From Candidatus Trichofilum aggregatum (lineage in GTDB: Bacteria > Chloroflexota > Anaerolineae > Promineifilales > Promineifilaceae), in assembly GCA_016716885.1 (NCBI GenBank), contig JADJUV010000172.1, forward strand, positions 62,001 to 126,000: a stretch of DNA of 64,000 bases. The letters run 5' to 3'. Made by a program: the position numbers and the translations under genes. Below, piece by piece: positions 8,376 to 17,797 of the stretch. The notes under the pieces are model-generated. The model was not told the origin of the DNA, made no database searches, and worked only from the letters and a program-made list of their open reading frames with translations. Position 1 is the first letter of the stretch. Every line of letters begins with the position of its first letter.

Positions 8376-10853
8376 CTAAATTGCCGTCCAGATAGAGGCG
8401 GAAGGTGGTGCCATCAAAAAGTCGTGGCGACATGATGCCAGACATTGGCGGTCAAGGACGTCGGGCCGGAAGAGATTGGAGCGTTCCAGGTTGGTGCCAT
8501 GCCAAAACCGACTGGATGCGTTTTGTTGAAGAGCCATGCCGGGTGCGCCCGGTTCCTGTGCCCCGTTCTGTTGCATGATGACCGGGTTGTTATCGGTAGC
8601 GGTGAGATTGAACCAGACAGCTTCGGTCAAATTGCGCACTGTTGGATCAATGACCTGGTCGAGGTCGAGATAAGCGTCGCCGTCGAACGCGGCCGCGTCG
8701 CCAAATTTTCCGGTCACCACTTCCGGGCAAATAAACACATCCTTGCAATCGGCCAGGCGTAGATCATTCGCCAGATTCTCATAGCCGAAGTTGGTCGAAG
8801 GGGGATCAAACGTCAAGATAGAAACCGCCAGGTGCATTTCGTCCAAACTGCCGGTCAAGAAGTTGCTACTGCCACCCAACGAACCAATATGACCAGAACC
8901 GATGGTCACAGCAATATCCCAGCCATTGGTGGTGCTACTGGAGCGGTAATTGCGGGTGCTGTCGAGGACACCATTGAGGTAAATGCGGGAATCGTACCGC
9001 CACCCCCCGGAATGATATTTGTCATACTCCAGGGAAATGGAAACCCATTGGTTCAGGGGAATCGAGCCGGTGCTGGTATGAGTCCCTTCCTGCCGTGAGG
9101 CCACAAACGTACCGGCGGGGGTGATGTACATATCCAACACATCGGTGCCGCTGGTTGTGTCGAAGATGTAGGCGTTGCTGGATGGGTAAGCGGACAGTTT
9201 GATGTAGAAACTCACTGACAGTTCCCCGTCGCCATTGGTGGCGTAACTGCCGGGCTGGGCGGCTGTGTCATTCACACCATCAAAGGTAATGGCGCGGCCG
9301 CTGTAACCTTCGGTACTTCCGATTAAGGTTGGGCAGGCCGTGCCGCTACAGGTGGCATGATTGGAGTTACTTTGGCTGTCGTAAAAGACTGTGCCATCAT
9401 AATCAATCAACTCATCCAGATCAAAGAGGAATCGCGGCGTCTCATCGGTGTAGTAACTACCATTCCTGACATCGGCCACGGCATTAAAGCTGGTACCGCC
9501 GTTACTGCCATCGTCAAGGGCACTGTCGTAGTAAACCAGTTCGTCAATGCGCCCATCGAGCGGCTGAGTCCCAGCCATGTTGTTGCCCAATCGCCCCGGC
9601 CCTATCACCGCCGAATAATAACCCCACGATGTGTTTAGTCCCGCGTTGATAAAGATGTAGCCTTCATTATAGGAAACATGCACCCACTGGTTCAAATTGC
9701 CGTTGAAGGAGTAGTTGCTGATAAAAGGGGTTTCGCCCACAACATCAAAAACGAGGTTGCCGGTGCTGTTGAGGTAAACGTCCATCGCTCCCGTGGCGGT
9801 GCTGTTGGTGTCCAGAATCATCGCTTTTTGACCGCTGGCGGGCAGGCTTTCCACATAAAGCCAGAAATTCAGGCTAAAGTGATACTGGTTGCGGACATCT
9901 ATCCCGGGCAGGATGACATAATCGTCTAGGCCATCAAAGGCGATGCCGTTGCCGATGGCGCCGTCAATTCCGGCGGTGGGGCAGGTTCCGTCATCCACGC
10001 ACCAGATGTAATTTTCTTCGCCCAGGGTGTTGTTGAAATAAGCGAGGCGCTGTTCCGGCTCGAAGCCCAGAGCCACCGTGGGCCAGGCAATATCTGGTTC
10101 CACATAAGCGGTCTGCGCCGAGAGAAAACCGGCGACGGTGGTGCTGGATGAGTTGGTGATGGTGGTCTGGTAGGTCAGGTCGGTGCCGGGGGGGACGATG
10201 AGGTCGTTGACATTGTAACGGCCATACATCATGTCCAACACTTCATCCGCCGCCAGCGCTTTGTCCAACACGACGATCTCATCCAATGAGCCGTTGAAGT
10301 AGTTGGGGGCTTCGCCAAAGTTGGGGCGACCGATTTTCAGGGTGTGCGCGGCCGCGTCGGCCCGATTGGCGATGTAGTTGGTACTTCCGGCAGTCACATT
10401 GACCCCATCCACATACATCCGGCCCGTCCCGGCCGTACCACTGCCGCTGTAATCCCAGACCACCATGACATGATGCCACTGCCCGTCGTTGACGGCCTGG
10501 GTGCTTTGAATGTAATTGTTACCAAAACCCACGAAGGTGGGGCGGCCGAGAGTGCTCAGGTAGAAGCTCTTTTCGTAAATTTCCCAGGTGGTATCGCCGT
10601 CGTTTTTTGCTGACAATAGCCTGAGCATTGGTGCTGGTGGTTTTGACCCAGGCCCCGATGCTGAAGTCGCCAGTAGCCAGGGCGGTAATGCCAGAGCCGG
10701 TGTCGAGGTAGTCGTTGGCAGAGAACGCGGCCGCGTACCCATATCGCCCCGTCTGTTCCAACGTCGGGCAGGCACTCGCCACCGTGTCACAGGTAGCCGT
10801 ATTCCCCGAACCAGAACCATCAAAGAACGTCTCCGCCCCCCGTGACTCTTCAA
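8376..10853 (-). CDS. Giant protein segment: four LamG domains
   Basis: 825 residues as read, but roughly the first 80 (Arg-rich) are out of frame; real coding starts near 10610 at NDGDTTWE. It contains the rest of one LamG domain and three more, each introduced by a Cys pair (CVDDGTCPT, CSGTACPT, CKDVFICPE) and a FDG strand, and each ending in an IDEL/LDEM-like strand. LamG domains bind sugars or proteins outside the cell, usually with calcium. The last about 25 residues are also out of frame, after HHVATTF. Confidence 0.7.
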   Translation of the reverse strand: MKSHGGRRRSLMVLVRGIRLPVTRWRVPARRWNRRGDMGTRPRSLPTTTSTPALALPPWLLATSASGPGSKPPAPMLRLLSAKNDGDTTWEIYEKSFYLSTLGRPTFVGFGNNYIQSTQAVNDGQWHHVMVVWDYSGSGTAGTGRMYVDGVNVTAGSTNYIANRADAAAHTLKIGRPNFGEAPNYFNGSLDEIVVLDKALAADEVLDMMYGRYNVNDLIVPPGTDLTYQTTITNSSSTTVAGFLSAQTAYVEPDIAWPTVALGFEPEQRLAYFNNTLGEENYIWCVDDGTCPTAGIDGAIGNGIAFDGLDDYVILPGIDVRNQYHFSLNFWLYVESLPASGQKAMILDTNSTATGAMDVYLNSTGNLVFDVVGETPFISNYSFNGNLNQWVHVSYNEGYIFINAGLNTSWGYYSAVIGPGRLGNNMAGTQPLDGRIDELVYYDSALDDGSNGGTSFNAVADVRNGSYYTDETPRFLFDLDELIDYDGTVFYDSQSNSNHATCSGTACPTLIGSTEGYSGRAITFDGVNDTAAQPGSYATNGDGELSVSFYIKLSAYPSSNAYIFDTTSGTDVLDMYITPAGTFVASRQEGTHTSTGSIPLNQWVSISLEYDKYHSGGWRYDSRIYLNGVLDSTRNYRSSSTTNGWDIAVTIGSGHIGSLGGSSNFLTGSLDEMHLAVSILTFDPPSTNFGYENLANDLRLADCKDVFICPEVVTGKFGDAAAFDGDAYLDLDQVIDPTVRNLTEAVWFNLTATDNNPVIMQQNGAQEPGAPGMALQQNASSRFWHGTNLERSNLFRPDVLDRQCLASCRHDFLMAPPSASIWTAI

Positions 10854-12615
10854 ATTGCGTCAACAACAACAGGTTATTGTCTTCCACCACTTCCAGATTG
10901 TTAAACTGCACCAGATTGCTTACCGCCGAAGGATCAGAGGCCACTTGCGGATGGAAACCAAAGAGGAACTCTTCCAGGTCATTCAACGTATCCTCGTCGG
11001 CGTCGGCACTGTTAGGATCAGACCAGACACGAGTGAGCCAGCTTTGGCCGCCGTTTTCATAAACCACCAGCCAGCCCGTCTTCGTCTCCAGGTAATCGTT
11101 TAACCCGTCACCATCGCTATCCGCCACAAACGGGTTGGTTCCGTACAGTAACTCCTGAGCGTCATTTAGCCCATCTCGGTCGCCATCTCCCTCTTCGGCA
11201 TCCAGGCCGTACAGAATCTCATAATAATCAGATAACCCATCCCCATCGCTGTCGAATTCCTCGCTATTGGGGTCGGTGCCAACCAGCGTCGTCAGGCCAT
11301 CGTTGTCAATGTCTACTTGATCGGGCAACTGACTATCCCAATCCATCTGCACAAAACCGCGCAAGGTGCTGGGCAGAACGTCGTATACCAGTTCCTCACC
11401 CATGTTGATGTGGGAAGAGCCGCTGAATTTGTACCAGGTGCAATCTGTCGGAATCCCGGCGAATTTCCAGCACCCCTGGTACGGGGCGATGTACGCTTCG
11501 GTCACATAGAACTCCCCATCCAATGATTGATCAATCCCCGCGCCGATACGGCTCAAGGGAATGGTGATACTGATGACATCCGAGGCGCGGGCTTCGTCTC
11601 CATCTACCGCCACCCATTCGCCTACCATTTCCCCCTGCACCAGCCCACTGTGCTGATCATCCTCGTCATCCTGGGCGAAATAACGGAAGACCGTCTTGCC
11701 TTCCAGGTCGGAGAAGGAGTAGTCGTTGTCGTAGCGCAGGGTGTTGGTGACGGCGACGCTGAAGATAAAACTGTTGGCAACGGTGAAGCCAAGCGCATCG
11801 TTGGCAAACGCCATCCCGGTCAGGTCAAGACTCAGCCGGTCGGAATCGTCCAGGTTTTTGATGAGGTAATAAACGCCATACAGCGTGTCGGCAATGGCTT
11901 CGGTGAGGAGCTGGGTTGGCCCTTTGGCCCCAAACAGGGCAAACAGGGCGTCTAACAAAACAAGGATGAGGACAATCACCCCCAGGCCAATGAGGTCAAG
12001 GATCAGGTAAATGAAGAGGACGATGGTGGAAGCGATAGCGATAGCCAGGGTGTAGCCCAGGGCTATCCCTTTCAGCCCTTTGCTCAAGATCATGACCCCA
12101 ACCACGCCCCAGGTGATCAGGACACCAATGATAAAACCAATGACACCCACCCCCTGGAACCAACGCCCGGCCGCCAGCCCTTTGACAATAATGGAAACGG
12201 CCCCGGTCACTCCTTGCACTGCTTTGATAATGGCTTGAATGGCATTGATGATGTAATAAGTGGAGACGATGATGGTAATGAGGCTTAAGATTTTGACGCC
12301 CAACTGGATATAGGTATCGTTGCCGGTGATGAGGCCCGCCACCAGATAGGCAATGGCGATGACGGCCAGGATAATGGTCAACAAGGCGATACGGTTAACA
12401 CTTAGCCCGCCCTTGTTAAACCGGGTGAACTGGTAGCCATCATCGGCCGTAGATTGGATGGTTCGCTTGAAGTAGGCCCAAAGGCCGGTATCGGTGGCGG
12501 CGACGGAAATTTTCTTCGAGGCATAAACAAGGGCAAATTCGGTGGCGATGGTAGCGGTTCCCCAACTGCTGTTGACGGGAATCAGGGGGTCCAGGTCTAC
12601 TTCGGGCAAACTCAC
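10519..12615 (-). CDS. Giant protein segment: membrane bundle and Ca-binding repeats
   Basis: 698 residues as read. Residues about 75-235 form five or six hydrophobic helices (IALLTIILAVIAIAYLVAGLI, VIGFIIGVLITWGVVGVMIL, LGVIVLILVLLDALFALF), unusual inside a surface protein. Thrombospondin-3-like calcium repeats follow (DIDNDGLTTLVGTDPNSEEFDS..., DSDGDGLSDYYEILYG, DSDGDGLNDYLE), then the start of a LamG domain (CDTVASACPT). The ATGA overlap with the upstream segment could be a true gene boundary, but the protein topology suggests one chain. Confidence 0.7.
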   Translation of the reverse strand: MSLPEVDLDPLIPVNSSWGTATIATEFALVYASKKISVAATDTGLWAYFKRTIQSTADDGYQFTRFNKGGLSVNRIALLTIILAVIAIAYLVAGLITGNDTYIQLGVKILSLITIIVSTYYIINAIQAIIKAVQGVTGAVSIIVKGLAAGRWFQGVGVIGFIIGVLITWGVVGVMILSKGLKGIALGYTLAIAIASTIVLFIYLILDLIGLGVIVLILVLLDALFALFGAKGPTQLLTEAIADTLYGVYYLIKNLDDSDRLSLDLTGMAFANDALGFTVANSFIFSVAVTNTLRYDNDYSFSDLEGKTVFRYFAQDDEDDQHSGLVQGEMVGEWVAVDGDEARASDVISITIPLSRIGAGIDQSLDGEFYVTEAYIAPYQGCWKFAGIPTDCTWYKFSGSSHINMGEELVYDVLPSTLRGFVQMDWDSQLPDQVDIDNDGLTTLVGTDPNSEEFDSDGDGLSDYYEILYGLDAEEGDGDRDGLNDAQELLYGTNPFVADSDGDGLNDYLETKTGWLVVYENGGQSWLTRVWSDPNSADADEDTLNDLEEFLFGFHPQVASDPSAVSNLVQFNNLEVVEDNNLLLLTQFEESRGAETFFDGSGSGNTATCDTVASACPTLEQTGRYGYAAAFSANDYLDTGSGITALATGDFSIGAWVKTTSTNAQAIVSKKRRRYHLGNLRKELLPEHSRPPHLRGFW

Positions 12616-14366
12616 GAAGGTTCCCAGGCAATCGTGCCATCTACGCTCACGACCGCCTCAGCCCCGGAATAGAGAGAGGCGTAATAGCTTTGCGCCCAGA
12701 TCAGTTTGCCCTCGGCTTCATCTTGGGCTTCCTGGCTACTATCGGCCGCCTGGAAATAAATTTCTGTTGCCAGTTCCTCGTTTAGATATTCCAGGTACTC
12801 TTCGGCGTTGTAGTTTTGCCAGGCACCATCCACATAGTCATAAGAGGCCCAACTGAGCGAAGCCTGTAACTGAAGGGGCACGTTGGCCGAAGACAAGTTC
12901 ATCACCAGACCATTGCTGATGTCGCCGGTATAGGAATCAAGGTTGAGGGCGCGGCTGGAATGCTCCTGGGCCACCAAAATGGTGGGTACGGTGGCGTTGG
13001 CGTAGCTGGTGAAGACGGTATCCAGGATGTTGATCGTTTCCGTCATCATGATGTAGGCGGTGAACCCCTGGTGGTCGTAGCTGAAGGTATCTACCTCGGT
13101 GTAGTCGAGGTCCCAGGCGGTGAGGTTGCTGGACAGGTTGGCAATGGTGACATCCCGTTGGCCGTTGCCGATGCAGGAACCATTGACGACGGAATCACAA
13201 TCGCGGCCGCGTAAGAACGTATTGCCCAAATTCCAACTGGCTCCCCACAACTGGGCGTCAAAACTCAAATCCGCATCCGTGGCCGGGTTTTCGTACAGCA
13301 GGGCCACATCCAGGCCATGCTCCTCACTGGCATTGAGGCCGGTCAGCGTCCAGGTTTCATGGTAGCTGTGAATCACCGTCACCGTATCCTGGCGGGCACA
13401 AGTGGCTTCATCATCATTGGGGTTGATGCACTCATCGGTGAGCATCTGCACCAGCCAGACCACCCGATATTCATGGGCGGTGCCCCAACTGGCCTGATCG
13501 GGTTCGTAAATGAGGCGAGTGGTATAAGCCACCGGCGTGTCATTCTCATCCGTGACCAGGGAGAGCGGCACATAAGCCACCAGGTCTCCCGTCGCCAGGT
13601 CCATATCGTCCAGCGACATGCTATACGGTTCGGTGACATCTTCAGCCAACCAATCATCTACGGGTACGCCCAACGTGCGCGATGTGCCCGCGTAGGTGCT
13701 GTTGACCGGCAAGTTGGCGTAATGGCCGCTACTGTAGGGCATGATGATTTCCAGCATGGGAACCAGGCGGATGTCGCCGTTGGCGGCGTTGTCATCATCG
13801 CTCTGGTAGGTGCTGTTGCTGGTACTGGCCCAGGTCGTGTCCAGATGGCGTTGAATTTGCCCTTCATCATCTTGGGGCCAATCTAGAACGTGGTAGTAGT
13901 AATTCAGGTGGTCGCTGGTGATCGGCTGGAGTTGAATGTCCAGCAGGATCGGCTCACCCACGGTGAAGTTATTGAGGGTGAGCAGGAACGGGTTGTCGTT
14001 GGTGTATGTTTCCGGGCTGGCATAGGCAGGTGAGAGGTCTTCGTTGTCTGGCACACCATCACCATCGTTGTCGTCATCAAACAGATCAGGCGCACCGTCA
14101 CCGTCACTGTCAGGGCACGCGGCCGCTAACCCGGAAGCAATCAGGGTTAAGTCACATTCACCAGAATCTACCAGCCCATCTTTGTTGCTGTCTTCGTTGA
14201 TGGGGTCGAGATACCAGGTCTTCCCGGCATAGGTGAACCCCTGGATTTCCAGGGTGTCGGTGATGCTGTCGCCATCGGTGTCCGCCGAGGTAGGGTAGGT
14301 ATTGAGGAAGTTGATTTCGGTGGCGTCGCTTAAGCCGTCGCCATCACTATCGGTGGGGTTGGTCAC
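12612..14366 (-). CDS. Giant protein segment: Ca-binding repeats and unknown domain
   Basis: 584 residues as read. It begins with Asp-rich calcium-binding repeats (DSDGDGLSDATEI, DSNKDGLVDSGE, DSDGDGAPDLFDDDNDGDGVPD, about residues 5-125). A large domain of about 450 residues that I do not recognise follows. The frame is open further upstream to about 14,490 (TTTDSDNDDLSDEDEDYWG), so the first ATG is internal. It joins the signal-peptide segment after a one-base shift. Confidence 0.7.
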   Translation of the reverse strand: MTNPTDSDGDGLSDATEINFLNTYPTSADTDGDSITDTLEIQGFTYAGKTWYLDPINEDSNKDGLVDSGECDLTLIASGLAAACPDSDGDGAPDLFDDDNDGDGVPDNEDLSPAYASPETYTNDNPFLLTLNNFTVGEPILLDIQLQPITSDHLNYYYHVLDWPQDDEGQIQRHLDTTWASTSNSTYQSDDDNAANGDIRLVPMLEIIMPYSSGHYANLPVNSTYAGTSRTLGVPVDDWLAEDVTEPYSMSLDDMDLATGDLVAYVPLSLVTDENDTPVAYTTRLIYEPDQASWGTAHEYRVVWLVQMLTDECINPNDDEATCARQDTVTVIHSYHETWTLTGLNASEEHGLDVALLYENPATDADLSFDAQLWGASWNLGNTFLRGRDCDSVVNGSCIGNGQRDVTIANLSSNLTAWDLDYTEVDTFSYDHQGFTAYIMMTETINILDTVFTSYANATVPTILVAQEHSSRALNLDSYTGDISNGLVMNLSSANVPLQLQASLSWASYDYVDGAWQNYNAEEYLEYLNEELATEIYFQAADSSQEAQDEAEGKLIWAQSYYASLYSGAEAVVSVDGTIAWEPS

Positions 14367-14449
14367 GCCCGCACAATATTCGGAGCTGTTGTAGGCCGGT
14401 GAACCGACGGTGAAGGCGCAGGTTCCCCAATAATCTTCGTCCTCGTCGC

Positions 14450-15733
14450 TCAGGTCGTCGTTGTCGCTGTCGGTGGTGGTGAGGAGCGGGAATTGGCGGT
14501 TAGCGGTTGGCCGCTGGCGGCTGGCAGGGTATGGCTAACGGCTAGCTGTTTGCTTTCTTCGTTGGATTTCGCGGCCGCGAATGGGTCTGCATGGGGGTTC
14601 CAATTTGTCACCTTGCCCGCATCCGAAAGGGCCTGCCGTTCCTCGGCTTCGGCCTGCCGCACCTTCTGCGCTTCTTGATCCGCTGTCAGGCGGGCCAGAA
14701 AACGGTGCCCCTGTTGTCCTTGCAAGAGGGGGGAGAACAGCATCGAGATAATGACGAAGCCAACCACCGCATTATAAAATGGCCGGGTGCGCCAGTAACG
14801 CAGGCTCAGATAAACCAGAAGAAAGGCCAGGGGTAGAAGTTGCAGAGCGGGGAGAGCGGCCTGGGCTGTCGTTTCTAATTGGGACAGGCGTTGGCTCGTC
14901 CAGGTAGCCGGGTCTGTCCAGAAAGGGATGGTGGCCTGCTCCAGTTGGGCCAGATCAAAGTTGAAGTAGTTGTTGGTAATCGCGGCCGCGACCCGTTCCC
15001 CTTCTTTCGGTTGATCGGGCATCTCCAGATGGATGACCAGTTGGGTGGGTAAACCCGCCTCGTTAATCCACAATTCGCCTTGCCCGGTCAGGCGTTGGTA
15101 CGCTTCCGGGGGAGCCAGTTCCATGCCCGCGGGGCGTGTGCCGTATTTTTCGTAATGCGCCTCAATCTCGGCCAGCATATAACGGGCAAAAGCCGGGCCG
15201 TCCATATCAAATGTGTAATGAGTATAGGTGAGACTCAACCCCTCGAAGTCGCGGCTTTCCGTACCGGTGCTTTGAATGTTGGTGGCTCCGGCCAGAAAAC
15301 CGAGGGGATCACCACCGGGAGCAAAGGCATCGGCCACGTTGTCCATCTCTTGCCACTGGCCCTGACCACGACGGCCATAGGTTTGCCCATCTTCGACTTT
15401 GACAGAGAGGCCAGTCTGGGGATCAAAACTGCCATCGTCCCATAAGGTGAGGTTTAGGATCGCGGCCGCGACATCCACATCCCCTTCCAGGGCCAGCCGG
15501 TCTTGGCGCGGGGCGCGTCCGGCATTAGCCACCGAAGGGGCCGGATAGATGGTCTGGTCAATCAGGGAGCGGTAGCTGTAGCGGCCGCTGGTGCGGGCCA
15601 GTGCCCAGGCTTGTTCGACGGCCTCTTGGGGGGAGAGCGGTGAGGCGATGGCGGTGGGCGATGAGCCAAGAATGGTATTCAGAAAAATAATGCAAATAAA
15701 CAGGGCAAGCCCAGAAGCATGGAACTTTTTCAT
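14450..15733 (-). CDS. Giant protein, N-terminal segment with signal peptide
   Basis: 427 residues from the ATG at 15733, chosen because GAGGTG lies seven bases upstream and a signal peptide follows (MKKFHASGLALFICIIFLN to AIASP). The mature part has an unrecognised alpha/beta domain (about residues 45-280). Then come two membrane helices (LPALQLLPLAFLLVYLSLRYW, FYNAVVGFVIISMLFSPLL) and an Ala/Glu/Gln-rich coiled stretch. The tail SHTLPAASGQPLTANSR is encoded by a 'word' repeat (14498-14545) also found at 30622-30665 in the synthase. The frame breaks at the end, after which Ca-binding repeats continue in another frame. Confidence 0.75.
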   Translation of the reverse strand: MKKFHASGLALFICIIFLNTILGSSPTAIASPLSPQEAVEQAWALARTSGRYSYRSLIDQTIYPAPSVANAGRAPRQDRLALEGDVDVAAAILNLTLWDDGSFDPQTGLSVKVEDGQTYGRRGQGQWQEMDNVADAFAPGGDPLGFLAGATNIQSTGTESRDFEGLSLTYTHYTFDMDGPAFARYMLAEIEAHYEKYGTRPAGMELAPPEAYQRLTGQGELWINEAGLPTQLVIHLEMPDQPKEGERVAAAITNNYFNFDLAQLEQATIPFWTDPATWTSQRLSQLETTAQAALPALQLLPLAFLLVYLSLRYWRTRPFYNAVVGFVIISMLFSPLLQGQQGHRFLARLTADQEAQKVRQAEAEERQALSDAGKVTNWNPHADPFAAAKSNEESKQLAVSHTLPAASGQPLTANSRSSPPPTATTTT

Positions 15734-16027
15734 GCAATTCACCTCAATGAGTCCAGAAGTTGTGAAGTCTGTGATGGGATCGATGTTAGGAGATAAAACC
15801 AATCAACCCATTTTGGCAAATTATCACGATATTTCAATATTCAATTGGTACCAGTTTGTAGGGCTTTAAGGGGGGTCAGAGGTAATTAGGACAAATTTCC
15901 TACCCCGCCGCCAGGGGCAGGCACTTTTTTCGCGGCAGAAGGGATTCTACCGTTTCCTGTTTTGGGCATAGGTAGCGAGTGGCCGCATGGGAGGGGTCAT
16001 TTTATGCGTTGCCCACGCCTGCGAAAA

Positions 16028-16062
16028 TGAGTTTCAGGTTTCAGGTTTCAGGTTTCAGGTTC
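16028..16062. repeat. TTTCAGG word repeat in the 15.73-16.22 kb gap
   Basis: Tandem 7-bp units of the type TTTCAGG, continuing into GAGTTCC-type words. The rest of the gap (15734-16217) holds AACACAGAGA-type and CATCTGTGG-type words and no gene that I can see. The same TTTCAGG/GAAACTT words occur at 25630-25705 and 41335-41375. Confidence 0.8.
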
Positions 16063-16217
16063 CCCTGAGTTCCTAGAGTTCCGATGAGTTCCCGGCATTT
16101 TCATCCCTCTTGGTGCGCCGTAGACTCATGGGAAACTTCTATGAAAACAAAGAACCGCAGAGACACAGAGAACACAGAAAAGAAAAATCTGCGCTGATCT
16201 GTGTCATCTGTGGATGG

Positions 16218-16565
16218 TTATGCTGATTTGGAGAGCATGAGCAATAACATGACGACGGGTGTTTGGGCGAGGATGCTGTGGGGTAGGTTGGGGGGCATGT
16301 GAACCCAGGTTCCGGCCGCGGCCGCGATTCGTTCCTCGCCTAGGGTCACATCTGCCGTGCCTTGCAAAAAGTGAAGCACCGCCGGGTGGGTACTGGTATG
16401 CTCTGACAGCTCCTGCCCAGGGGCAAAAGCAAACAATATGGCCTTAAACTGTTCGTCTTTATAGATGGTGCGGCTGAGAATACTCTCCGGCGTGATTTCA
16501 GGGATGTGGGTTAGCAGATCAGGAATGATCAGGAAAGGGTGGGGGGGTAAGTTCGAGAGTGACAT
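16218..16565 (-). CDS. Small cupin-domain protein
   Basis: 115 residues from the ATG at 16565; a longer upstream reading is out of character. A single cupin barrel is seen: SRTIYKDEQFKAILFAFAPGQELSEHTSTHPAVLHFLQG contains cupin motif 1 with two His and a Glu-like position, and GTWVHMPPNLPHSI is motif 2. It overlaps the end of the DUF1858 gene by 47 bases, so the two are probably translated together. Probable role is a metal-dependent sensor or detoxifying protein; the substrate is unknown. Confidence 0.8.
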   Translation of the reverse strand: MSLSNLPPHPFLIIPDLLTHIPEITPESILSRTIYKDEQFKAILFAFAPGQELSEHTSTHPAVLHFLQGTADVTLGEERIAAAAGTWVHMPPNLPHSILAQTPVVMLLLMLSKSA

Positions 16566-16782
16566 AGTTTTGTGATTCCTCGGCAATAACAGCCAATAAA
16601 TCGTAGCGGAGTTCATCAAGAGATAAATGGTAAATACCAACAGCTTCTTCCAGGCTGTAGAAAGGAGCCAGCGCACAGCCAACGCAGGCCATTTTGTGCT
16701 GATAAAACACACGGGCCGTGCGCGGCCATTGATCCAGGATTTCGCTGATTGTCATGCTTGCCAGGTCGTTGTTGTCAGGCAC
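16519..16782 (-). CDS. DUF1858-type small redox protein
   Basis: 87 residues with a GTG start and a good AAGGGAG site about eight bases upstream. The fold pattern (MTISEILDQWPRTARVFYQHKMACVGCALAPFYSLEEAVGIYHLSLDEL) is that of DUF1858, with the conserved Cys pair CVGC. Members of this family occur next to redox enzymes of nitric oxide and iron-sulfur metabolism, a general association that I cannot test here. The downstream cupin overlaps it. Confidence 0.8.
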   Translation of the reverse strand: MPDNNDLASMTISEILDQWPRTARVFYQHKMACVGCALAPFYSLEEAVGIYHLSLDELRYDLLAVIAEESQNYVTLELTPPPFPDHS

Positions 16783-16812
16783 AAGATGAACTCCCTTAGG
16801 CGGGTTATCTAT

Positions 16813-17055
16813 GGCTAGTACAGTTTTACGAAGGTAGGACGTATGTTTTTATGACAAGTCTGACCATTCGTTTGTCGCCGGAAACCCCCATCCCTAACCC
16901 CGCCCCCAGGGGCGGGGCATTTTTCTGAGCGCGGTTTTTCGGGGCGAAGGCCCGAAAAACCGCGCCGTCAAGTTCCCCCCTTCCCCCCGGGAAGGGGGGT
17001 TAGGGGGGATGGGTCTTCCGACTAAACCTGCCAAGGACTTGTGTAAAGCGGTAGT
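16813..17055 (+). repeat. R2 palindromic repeat, left copy
   Basis: About 240 bp holding nested hairpins: CCCCGCCCC...GGGGCGGGG, GCGCGGTTTTTCGGG... with its complement, and CCCCTTCCCC...GGGAAGGGG. The flank GTACAGTTTTACGAAGGTAG is shared with the inverted copy at 20860-21083. Diverged or partial copies lie at 20335-20450 and 44790-45000. It begins 30 bp upstream of the DUF1858 gene, on the side of its promoter. Confidence 0.85.
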
Positions 17056-17143
17056 AGTGTTGCAGAGAAAGAGGGTGGTGTCTTTGCGCTGGCGCAAAGA
17101 AGGCGGGGCAAAAAGGAGCTAAAAAGTGGGATTGACCAGTGAG

Positions 17144-17178
17144 ATGATAAATGTCTGGTTCTCCCATGACATTTATCA
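17144..17178. promoter_or_regulatory. Inverted repeat upstream of the usp gene
   Basis: TGATAAATGTC and its exact complement GACATTTATCA are separated by 13 bases, about 95 bases before the usp start. The length and AT-rich arms suit a dimeric repressor or activator operator. No regulator is adjacent, so the protein that binds it is unknown; it could also be a simple hairpin. Confidence 0.5.
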
Positions 17179-17273
17179 CTCTAAGTTCATTTTTTAGTCG
17201 CCTATAGTGCCGATGTGGGGGCTACCATCTTATTGAGCATTCGTGCGTTATCAGTTTTAGAAGGAAGAAAACC

Positions 17274-17723
17274 ATGTACCGAAAAATCCTTGTTCCTCTG
17301 GATGGCTCCAACCGTGCCGAAGCCATCCTGCCTCATGTTGAAGAGATGGCGCAGTTATACAAGGCCGAAGTGATTTTGTTGCAGGTGATTGCGCCGGATA
17401 CGATGTCCGCGGCCGCGTACCATCGTCCCCCTCACATTGAACTGGACACCCTGTTCCAACAACACGAAAACGAGACCCAAACCTATCTGGCCGATCGTCA
17501 GAATATGCTACAGCGGAAAGGTATTCCTAGTTGTACTTTTCTTGAATACGGGGCGGTGGTCTCCACCATCATTGCGGTGGCCGAGCGGGAGCAGGTAGAC
17601 TTGATCGCCATCGCCAGCCACGGACGCACAGGTTTGTCGCGGGCTTTGTATGGCAGTGTGGCGGCGGGGGTGCTCAATCAGGTGAATATGCCCTTGTTGC
17701 TCATTCGGGCACCGGGGCAATAG
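17274..17723 (+). CDS. Universal stress protein, UspA family
   Basis: 149 residues, a single Usp domain. The N-terminal strand MYRKILVPLDGS and the ATP-binding glycine motif ASHGRTGLSRALYGSVAAGVL near residues 118-138 mark the ATP-binding branch. The start has GAAGGAAG upstream. It is a lone gene facing metY, with a shared hairpin between them. A cytoplasmic ATP-dependent stress or energy sensor is the general role of the family; the trigger is not shown, though the upstream inverted repeat suggests control. Confidence 0.95.
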   Translation: MYRKILVPLDGSNRAEAILPHVEEMAQLYKAEVILLQVIAPDTMSAAAYHRPPHIELDTLFQQHENETQTYLADRQNMLQRKGIPSCTFLEYGAVVSTIIAVAEREQVDLIAIASHGRTGLSRALYGSVAAGVLNQVNMPLLLIRAPGQ

Positions 17724-17757
17724 GCAGAGGGGTGAGTCCGTAAACGAGGCGTTGGGT

Positions 17758-17787
17758 GTAGTGCGTAGAATGATTTCTACGCACTAC
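17758..17787. terminator. Hairpin between converging usp and metY
   Basis: A perfect 13-bp stem (GTAGTGCGTAGAA and complement) with a four-base loop lies between the two converging stop codons. It lacks a long T run, so it may stop transcription only weakly. The stem is built from the GTGCGT word also seen at 27290-27350 and 29925-29995. Confidence 0.6.
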
Positions 17788-17797
17788 GCATAGAGAG

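Larger units (their letters stand above)
4066..15733 (-). other. Giant secreted LamG protein, one gene split by frameshifts
   Basis: Seven consecutive minus-strand frames join into one protein of about 3,900 codons if small indels near 14.48, 12.61, 10.61, 8.43, 8.31, 8.17, 7.13 and 5.56 kb are repaired. Sequence similarity continues across each break in another frame, for example a LamG strand across 8.43 kb at a run of five T and a LamG strand across 10.61 kb at a run of six A. The order is signal peptide, two membrane helices, thrombospondin-3-like Ca-binding repeats, a multi-helix membrane bundle, more Ca-binding repeats, at least seven LamG domains, and a C-terminal membrane anchor with basic tail. 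Either the gene is decaying or the sequence has indel errors. Confidence 0.8.

Noticed and set aside
12612..12615. ATGA overlap as proof of two separate translated genes
   Set aside because: The neighbouring breaks are all frameshifts of one protein, and the downstream frame has no ribosome site; a separate gene is possible but less likely.
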